Assembly (NCBI RefSeq): GCF_016135805.1
Contig: NZ_JADWOX010000002.1
Span: 124,001-188,000, forward strand
Source of the DNA: Caulobacter hibisci
Lineage (GTDB): Bacteria > Pseudomonadota > Alphaproteobacteria > Caulobacterales > Caulobacteraceae
Direction: 5' to 3'
DNA length: 64,000 nucleotides
This document shows, piece by piece, positions 55,041-64,000 of the stretch. Within the stretch, counting starts at the first letter, position 1; every line of letters begins with the position of its first letter. The position numbers and the translations under genes were made by a program. Under the pieces are notes generated by a model. The model ran no database searches and was not told the DNA's origin. It was given only the letters and a program-made list of their open reading frames with translations.

Positions 55041-57158
55041 ATGAACGCGGCGGTGATGGAGCAGGGCGCATACGCCCGCGGCGGCTCGACCGGCCGCATT
55101 CGCTCGCCCCTGACCGCTCGCGAACTGCTGACGCCGGCCTTCTACTACAAGCGCGAGGCGCTGCTCGCCTTCCTCATTCCGGTGATGCTGGCCGTCATCG
55201 CCGTGCTGCTGGCCCAGCCCATCTTCACCGCCCAGTCGCGCCTGCTGATCCTGTTGGGCGACGACTATGTGTTCCGTAGCGACGTGTCCGGCGCCCAGCC
55301 GGGCCTGTCCTTTGACCGCGCCCAGATCGTCCACGCCGAGATGGAGATCCTCTCTTCCAAAGACCTGCGCGCCAAGGCGATCGACAAGGTCGGGCTACAA
55401 CGCGTCTATCCCGATCTCGTCGGCCAGCCCAACGCGCTGGAGACCGCCGCCGCGCAGCTGTCCAAGGACCTGGCGATCGACAACGTCCCGCAGTCGAACG
55501 TCATCGAGCTGTCGTTACGCAACCGCGACGCCCACGTGGCGGCCGAGGTGCTCAACACCCTGGTCGGCCTCTATATCGAGCGTCGCCGGGCGATCTTCGA
55601 ACAGTCAGACCTGACCTCGGTCAATGACCAGCGCGACCAGCTCAACGCCAGGCTCGCCGAGGTCGAGGACCAGCTGTCCAAGTTCTCGCTCAGCCACGGG
55701 TTCGGCGACTACACCACCGAATTCGCCACCGTGCAGAGCCAGCAGGCCTCGCTGACCAGCCAGGTGCAGGCGATCGACCAGCAACTGGCCACCCGCGCCG
55801 GCCGCGCCTCGGCTCTGTCGCGCAAGCTGCGCGCCACGCCCCAGACCACCGAGCTGTCCAGCGACCGCGGCCGCTCGCAGCAGGTCGAGACCCTGACCGG
55901 CAAGCTGCTCGACCTTCAGGCCCAACGCCGCGCGGCCGCCGCCCGCTATGTCGACGGCTATCCGCTGGTCGCCGATCTCGACCGCAAGATCGCCGACCTC
56001 CAGGGCCAGATCCGCGCCGTCCCGAGCGACCAGGTGACCAACGTCCGCCGCGGGGCCAATCCGGTCCACCAGCAGATCGACACCGAGCTGGCCGACTCCG
56101 AAGGCGACGTCGCCGGCCTCAGCCGCGCCCGCGCCACCGCCGCCCGCGACCTCAAGGCCGCCGAGACGCGTCTGGCCGAGCTGGTCCGCCTGGGCCCCGA
56201 ATATCGCGAGCTGCTGCGCAAGCGCACCATGCTCGAAGGCTCGTTCTCGGAACTGGCCAAGCGCTCGGAAGACACTCGCGTCTCCGACAACCTGTCGAAG
56301 TCCAAGGCCAATGTCCGCGTCATCCAGCGCGCCGACCCGCCGGTGAAGGGCAAGAGCGGCCGGGCGATCCTGCTGCTGGGCGGCGTGATCGTCGGCCTGG
56401 TCGCCGCCACCGCCGTGGTGCTGGTCTCGGCCGCCTTCTCCGACGTGATGATCTCGCCGCGCGACGTCGAGCAGAAGCTGGACCTGCCGATCATCCTGGC
56501 CGTGGCCGACGCCCCGCGCGCCAAGCGCCGCCGCGACGGCCGGGGCGGGGGACCCAGGGCCTCCTACCTGACCTATGAGGACAGCAAGCTCCTGATGCGG
56601 CTGCTGAGCAGCGTCGCACCGGGTCCTGGCCGCGTGATGCAGCTGATCGCCGCCAACGGCGAGGAGGGCGTCTCGAGCCTGACGCTCGACCTGGCGCTGC
56701 TGGCCTCGGCCCAGAGCGCGCGCCGCGTCCTGCTGATCGACATCGAACCGCCCGAGGACCGTCCGGCCGCCCAGGTGCTGGCCGAGAACGGCGCCAGCCT
56801 GACCCGCATCGCCGGCGACCGTTTCCAGGTCAGTGGCGGCTCGCTGCACGTCACCCTGCCGATCGGCGCCGGCGACCTGGCCGTGGCCGAGTCCCAATGG
56901 CGCGACATGATCGAAACCGCGCGCCGCGACTACGACCTCGTGCTGATCGACGCTCCGGCGGCGGCCCGTTCGGCGGCTGGCCTGATCGTCGCCCCGCTGG
57001 TCGACATGACCCTGCTGGTCGTCGAGGCCGAGGCCACCCGGGCCGCCGTCGCCCGCGCCCTGACCGAGCGCATCGATTCCGCCGGCGGCGAGGTGCTCGG
57101 GGCTATCCTCAACAAGCGCGGCTTCTATATTCCTCGCCTGATCTATTCCTGGATCTAG
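55041..57158 (+). CDS. Wzc/GumC-like polysaccharide co-polymerase with degenerate kinase domain
   Basis: From ATG 55041 this is a 705-residue protein (frame open back to 54960). A chain-length determinant (Wzz) region begins with LLAFLIPVMLAVIAVLLAQPIF as the first membrane segment, then a coiled-coil-rich periplasmic part (NDQRDQLNARLAEVEDQLS, ATRAGRASALSRKL), and a second membrane segment (AILLLGGVIVGLVAATAVV) near residue 445. The C-terminal 250 residues resemble BY-kinase: VLLIDIEPPEDRP (Walker A') and DYDLVLIDAPAA (Walker B). The Walker A loop, however, is AANGEEGVSSLTL, with Val544 where the lysine should be. Kinase activity is therefore doubtful. It controls EPS chain length and export. 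Confidence 0.9.
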   Translation: MNAAVMEQGAYARGGSTGRIRSPLTARELLTPAFYYKREALLAFLIPVMLAVIAVLLAQPIFTAQSRLLILLGDDYVFRSDVSGAQPGLSFDRAQIVHAEMEILSSKDLRAKAIDKVGLQRVYPDLVGQPNALETAAAQLSKDLAIDNVPQSNVIELSLRNRDAHVAAEVLNTLVGLYIERRRAIFEQSDLTSVNDQRDQLNARLAEVEDQLSKFSLSHGFGDYTTEFATVQSQQASLTSQVQAIDQQLATRAGRASALSRKLRATPQTTELSSDRGRSQQVETLTGKLLDLQAQRRAAAARYVDGYPLVADLDRKIADLQGQIRAVPSDQVTNVRRGANPVHQQIDTELADSEGDVAGLSRARATAARDLKAAETRLAELVRLGPEYRELLRKRTMLEGSFSELAKRSEDTRVSDNLSKSKANVRVIQRADPPVKGKSGRAILLLGGVIVGLVAATAVVLVSAAFSDVMISPRDVEQKLDLPIILAVADAPRAKRRRDGRGGGPRASYLTYEDSKLLMRLLSSVAPGPGRVMQLIAANGEEGVSSLTLDLALLASAQSARRVLLIDIEPPEDRPAAQVLAENGASLTRIAGDRFQVSGGSLHVTLPIGAGDLAVAESQWRDMIETARRDYDLVLIDAPAAARSAAGLIVAPLVDMTLLVVEAEATRAAVARALTERIDSAGGEVLGAILNKRGFYIPRLIYSWI

Positions 57159-57168
57159 GAGCCTGCGC

Positions 57169-58260
57169 ATGGGGCGTCCGCGCCTCTCCCGTCGCGCCTT
57201 GCTGGCCGCCGCCGCGCTTGGCGCGGGCGGTTCTGCTTTCGCGGCCACGCCCTTTCCGTCGCTCGCCAGGATCGCCGCCCGGTCGGGCCGGGTGTTCGGC
57301 GCGGCCGTCGAGCCCGAGCAGCTGGAGCGCGACCCGGCCTTCGCCGCCCTGGTCCAGGACCAGTGCGCCAGCCTGACGGCCGAGAACGTCATGAAATGGG
57401 ACGCCCTGCGACCCGGTCCCGAGACCTTCGCCTTCGACCGCGCCGACCGCCTGGCCGCCCAGGCCCGGGCCATGGGCGCACAGCTCTACGGCCACTGCCT
57501 GCTCTGGCACGAGGCCTGGCCAGCTTGGTTGCCCAAGGAAATGAGCGCCGGCGCCGCGCGCTCGCTGATCGAGCAGCACATCCAGCGGGTGGCCGGGCGC
57601 TACGCCGGCGTCGTGACCGCGTGGGACGTCGTCAACGAAGCCGTAGAGCGCAACGATCGCCGACCCGACGGCCTGCGCGTCTCGCCGTGGCTGAAGGCTC
57701 TGGGTCCGGACTACGTGCCGCTGGCCTTCGAAGCCGCCCGATCCGCCGCGCCGCGCGCCAGGCTGGCCTTCGCCGACTACGGCCTGGAATATGACGACGT
57801 CAGCTGGATGGTCGAAAAACGCGGGACCATGCTGGCCCTGCTGAAGCGCTGGAAGGGGGAGGGCGTCCCGATCGACGCTCTGGCCATCCAGGGGCACCTG
57901 GACGCCTCGCGTCCGCCGTCGTTTGGAGCCGGACTGCGCCGGTTCCTGGCGCAGGTCGCCGACCTGGGCCTGGAGATCTACGTCACCGAACTCGACGTCG
58001 ATGACCAGAAGGTCGTGGGCGATCCGGCCCGCCGCGACGCCGTGGTCGCCGACTGCTACGCCCGCTTCCTCGACGCCGTCATGGCCGAGCCGGCCGTGCG
58101 CCGGGTGACCACCTGGGGTCTTTCGGACCGCTACAGCTCCAAGGCCCAGTTCTCGCCCCGGCCGGACGGCGCCAAGGTCCGCCCGCTGCCGTTCGACGAC
58201 GGACTACGCCCCAAGCGGGCGGCCGACGCCCTGCAACGGGCCTTCGACCACGCGCGCTGA
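57169..58260 (+). CDS. GH10 family glycosidase (endo-1,4-beta-xylanase-like)
   Basis: This 363-residue protein has a Tat-like signal (LSRRALLAAAALGAGGSAFA). The GH10 catalytic acid/base is Glu157 in TAWDVVNEAVERND and the nucleophile is Glu274 in EIYVTELDVDDQ. Substrate-site residues are in SLTAENVMKWDALRP and GHCLLWHEAWPAWLP. GH10 enzymes cut beta-1,4-xylan and related chains. It is 10 bases after the Wzc-like gene, so it belongs to the EPS transcript and may trim the polymer in the periplasm; alternatively it serves plant xylan use with the GH43/GH2 genes to the right. Confidence 0.9.
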   Translation: MGRPRLSRRALLAAAALGAGGSAFAATPFPSLARIAARSGRVFGAAVEPEQLERDPAFAALVQDQCASLTAENVMKWDALRPGPETFAFDRADRLAAQARAMGAQLYGHCLLWHEAWPAWLPKEMSAGAARSLIEQHIQRVAGRYAGVVTAWDVVNEAVERNDRRPDGLRVSPWLKALGPDYVPLAFEAARSAAPRARLAFADYGLEYDDVSWMVEKRGTMLALLKRWKGEGVPIDALAIQGHLDASRPPSFGAGLRRFLAQVADLGLEIYVTELDVDDQKVVGDPARRDAVVADCYARFLDAVMAEPAVRRVTTWGLSDRYSSKAQFSPRPDGAKVRPLPFDDGLRPKRAADALQRAFDHAR

Positions 58261-58270
58261 GGCGGCCGGG

Positions 58271-59197
58271 CTAGCGGCCCGCCGCCTTGGGCTTCACCTC
58301 GATGATCGTTCCGTCCGGGCCGTGGGTCAGCGGCTCGATGGCGATCGAGCGGCGATGGTCGCCGCCGCCGGGCAGCAGCTTGTCGTGATAGAAGAACCAG
58401 GTCCGGCCCTTGTCCTGCAGGATGGCCTGGTGGTTGGTCGAGATCTTCAGATAGTCGAAGATCACGCCGCGATAGGCGTAGGGGCCGAGCGGCGTCTTCG
58501 AGGTCGCATAGACGATCTGGCCCGGCCAGCCGGTCGAGAAGCTGAAATAGTACAGACCCTTGCGCTTGTGCAGGAACGGGGCCTCGCCGTACTTCTTCTT
58601 CGGATCGTCGGTGGGAAAGCCGGTGACGGCGATGTCCTGGATCGGGCCGGCCAGGCTCTTCATGTCCTTGCCCAGCTTGACGATCTTCGGCACGCGGGTG
58701 CCGAACAGCATGTAGGCCTGCCCGTCGTCGTCGATCAGCACCTGCGGGTCGATCGGCTCGGCGCCGGCGTTGGCGTCGCGGGCCTTGTCGACCAGCGGCG
58801 CGCCGATGGCGTCCACGAACGGTCCCTCCGGACGGTCGGCCACCGCCACCCCGATCTTGTCGCCGCCGACGGGGGCGTAGAAGTAGTATTTGCCGTCGCG
58901 ATAGGCGGCCTCGGGCGCCCAGGCCTTGGCGTCCGGCTTGGCCCATTTGAACACCGACACGCCCAGGAAGGCGCCGCCGTCCTTCCAGGTTTTCAGGTCC
59001 TTGGAGGTGTAGAGCCGCCAGGTCGTCGAGTCCCAGTACTTGCCCGAGTTCGACGCATCGTCGGTGGCGTACAGGTAGTAGCCGCCCTTGAAGGCATGCG
59101 GCGACGGATCGGCGTTGAAGCGCGGGCTGATCGGTTCGCCAGCCAAGGCAGGGCCCGCCAGCAGGGCGGCGGCAAGGCAGAGGGCGAGACGTTTCAT
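58271..59197 (-). CDS. GH43 family glycosidase (arabinan/xylan-acting)
   Basis: ATG 59197 follows AGGAG by eight bases and starts a signal peptide (MKRLALCLAAALLAGPALAG), giving 308 residues. The five-bladed propeller GH43 signature is present: the catalytic base Asp in NADPSPHAFKGGYYLYATD, the pKa-modulating Asp in PIDPQVLIDDDGQAYMLFG and the acid Glu in KYGEAPFLHKRKGLYYFSFS. Members remove arabinose or xylose from plant polymers. It is 38 bases after the GH2 gene on the same strand and converges with the GH10 gene (10-base gap). Confidence 0.9.
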   Translation of the reverse strand: MKRLALCLAAALLAGPALAGEPISPRFNADPSPHAFKGGYYLYATDDASNSGKYWDSTTWRLYTSKDLKTWKDGGAFLGVSVFKWAKPDAKAWAPEAAYRDGKYYFYAPVGGDKIGVAVADRPEGPFVDAIGAPLVDKARDANAGAEPIDPQVLIDDDGQAYMLFGTRVPKIVKLGKDMKSLAGPIQDIAVTGFPTDDPKKKYGEAPFLHKRKGLYYFSFSTGWPGQIVYATSKTPLGPYAYRGVIFDYLKISTNHQAILQDKGRTWFFYHDKLLPGGGDHRRSIAIEPLTHGPDGTIIEVKPKAAGR

Positions 59198-59235
59198 CGA
59201 GAACTCCTGGGACGCGGCGGTGGTCATGCGGACGG

Positions 59236-62813
<3,578 letters not shown>

Positions 62814-64000
62814 TTGAAGTCCAAGATCAGCCCGACGCGCGTCCTGAAGGTCGCGCTTCTGTCCGCAACCGTCATGGGCGGCCTGCCGGCTTTCGCCATG
62901 GCTCAGAGCGCCGCCGCGCCGAACGACACGGTCGACACCGTCATCGTGACCGGATTCAAAAAGAGCTACGCCGACGCCGTTCGCACCAAGAAAAACGCCG
63001 TCGAAATCACCGACGGCATCTCGTCCGACGGCCTGGGCCGCTTTCCCGACCTGAACGTCGGCGAGGCCCTGCAGCGCATCCCGGGCGTCCAGATCAATCG
63101 TGAGGCCGAGGGCCGCGACGCCACCATCAACCTGCGCGGCATGCCCGGCGAATACGCCCGCACCACGCTGAACGGCCAGTCGTTCGCGGGGCCGGCCCTG
63201 CTGCGCGACAACCAGGGCTCGCCGCTGGGCGCGTTCAACTCGGACATCTTCTCGGCCTTCGTGATCGCCAAGTCGCCGATGGCCAACACCACCTCGGGCG
63301 GCCTGTCGGGCAATGTCGACCTGCAGATCGCCCCGGCGCTGTCGCGCAAGGACGGCGGCTATATGAAGGCGTCCTACGAGTACAACACCCTGGGCGACCT
63401 GGGCGCGCCGGCCGCGACCCTGGGCTACAACAAGCACCTGACCGACGACTTCGCGGTGTTCGGGACGATCGCCTACAAGAAGGAAAACTTCCGCCGCGAT
63501 ACGATCCGCCTCAACAGCTACGACTATCTGACCTCGGCGATGACGGGCCTGACGCCGACCCAGTTCAACGCTACCTACGGCCAGTACTTCTCGGCCGCCG
63601 CCTGCCCGACCAGCGCCACCTCCTATTGCCGTTCGCTGGCCCAGGCCCTGGGCGTATCGCAGACGGACGCCCAGGCCTTCGTCACCAGCAACACCGGCTC
63701 GACCAGCAAGAACGGCGTCTGGGCCAACAGCCAGATCCGCCAGTACACCCGGATGAACGTCGGCAAGGTCTGGTCGGGTTCTGCGGGCTTCGAATGGCGG
63801 CCGAACGACAACACCAAGATCGGGCTGATCGGCTTCTCGACCGACCGCAACCTGCCCGACACGACCCAGTATTTCCTGATCAACACCGTGACGCCGTCAT
63901 CGACGGCCGGGGCGGGCACGGTGATCACCCCGACGGGCACGCCGGTCCAGACCAACGACGGCCGCTACCTGTACCAGAGCTACTCGTTCACCAACATGAA
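62814..64000 (+). CDS. TonB-dependent outer-membrane receptor, partial (runs off the right edge)
   Basis: The frame opens at TTG 62814, seven bases after GGAGGG, and stays open to the window edge (395 codons). A signal peptide is clear (LLSATVMGGLPAFAMAQS). The plug shows VDTVIVTGFKKSYADAV, DGLGRFPDLNVGEALQRIPG, VQINREAEGRDATINLRGM and SPMANTTSGGLSGNVDLQ. The phrase GRFPDLNVGEALQRIPGV is typical of the large Xanthomonas/Caulobacter receptor subgroup that imports carbohydrates. It is divergent from the GH2/GH43 genes, so oligosaccharide uptake is likely. The barrel and C-terminus are outside the window. Confidence 0.9.
   Translation, partial: MKSKISPTRVLKVALLSATVMGGLPAFAMAQSAAAPNDTVDTVIVTGFKKSYADAVRTKKNAVEITDGISSDGLGRFPDLNVGEALQRIPGVQINREAEGRDATINLRGMPGEYARTTLNGQSFAGPALLRDNQGSPLGAFNSDIFSAFVIAKSPMANTTSGGLSGNVDLQIAPALSRKDGGYMKASYEYNTLGDLGAPAATLGYNKHLTDDFAVFGTIAYKKENFRRDTIRLNSYDYLTSAMTGLTPTQFNATYGQYFSAAACPTSATSYCRSLAQALGVSQTDAQAFVTSNTGSTSKNGVWANSQIRQYTRMNVGKVWSGSAGFEWRPNDNTKIGLIGFSTDRNLPDTTQYFLINTVTPSSTAGAGTVITPTGTPVQTNDGRYLYQSYSFTNM

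Noticed and set aside
58256..58290. GC-rich inverted repeat between the convergent GH10 and GH43 genes
   Set aside because: The arms pair only imperfectly and there is no T-run on either strand, so I do not call a terminator.

Overview
The window is high-GC DNA with the gene style of Caulobacterales (most likely Caulobacter or a close relative). TonB-dependent receptors are abundant, start and stop codons overlap in chains (ATGA, GTGA, TTGA, TGATG), GTG and TTG starts are common, and the few non-coding stretches carry alphaproteobacterial-type palindromic repeats. I see no rRNA, tRNA, CRISPR array or insertion sequence. Both ends are cut inside genes: a flavin reductase on the left and a TonB-dependent receptor on the right.

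Region 1 (1-13.4 kb) is a leftward operon of about twelve genes for organosulfur use, with a divergent LysR-type regulator at 12546-13382. It encodes an SsuC/SsuB-type ABC transporter, an acyl-CoA-dehydrogenase-like flavoprotein, a D-2-hydroxyacid dehydrogenase, a class II aldolase family protein, a sulfonate-type binding lipoprotein, a TonB receptor, a cysteine-dioxygenase-type cupin, a four-domain rhodanese, a glutathione transferase, an SsuD-like FMNH2 monooxygenase and its flavin reductase. Region 2 (13.4-16.7 kb) holds a membrane protein of unknown function, a small frameshifted ORF, a small secreted protein with a clear terminator, and a YdhS-like FAD/NAD(P)-binding protein.

Region 3 (17-36.4 kb) repeats the organosulfur theme. 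It has a TonB receptor, binding lipoprotein and peroxiredoxin unit; a 1-kb repeat-rich gap; an NtaA/DszA-type LLM monooxygenase; an atypical TonB receptor; an M16 peptidase broken by one frameshift; a second NtaA-type monooxygenase; a BisC-type molybdoenzyme; another TonB receptor; and a third sulfonate-type binding lipoprotein. The region has three binding proteins but only one ABC permease/ATPase pair, and four TonB receptors. The simplest reading is TonB-driven uptake of several organosulfur compounds, followed by cytoplasmic oxidative or reductive processing.

Region 4 (36.6-40.7 kb) is a cell-surface signalling operon: an ECF sigma factor, a FecR-like anti-sigma factor and a receptor with an N-terminal STN domain. 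A 34-codon ORF exactly bridges the first two genes.

Region 5 (40.8-58.3 kb) is an exopolysaccharide or capsule locus. A rightward glycosyltransferase/deacetylase pair converges on a leftward operon that contains an initiating sugar transferase, two glycosyltransferases and a GDP-heptose-like module (transaldolase, SIS isomerase, two GHMP kinases, GmhB phosphatase, two nucleotidyltransferases). Next come a WecG/TagA-type glycosyltransferase, a Wzy-like polymerase, a Wzx-like flippase, a Wza-like lipoprotein, a Wzc-like co-polymerase whose kinase domain lacks the Walker A lysine, and a GH10 glycosidase.

Region 6 (58.3-64 kb) is a carbohydrate-use locus: a GH43 enzyme and a large GH2 beta-galactosidase (leftward), with a divergent TonB receptor across an AT-rich control region.
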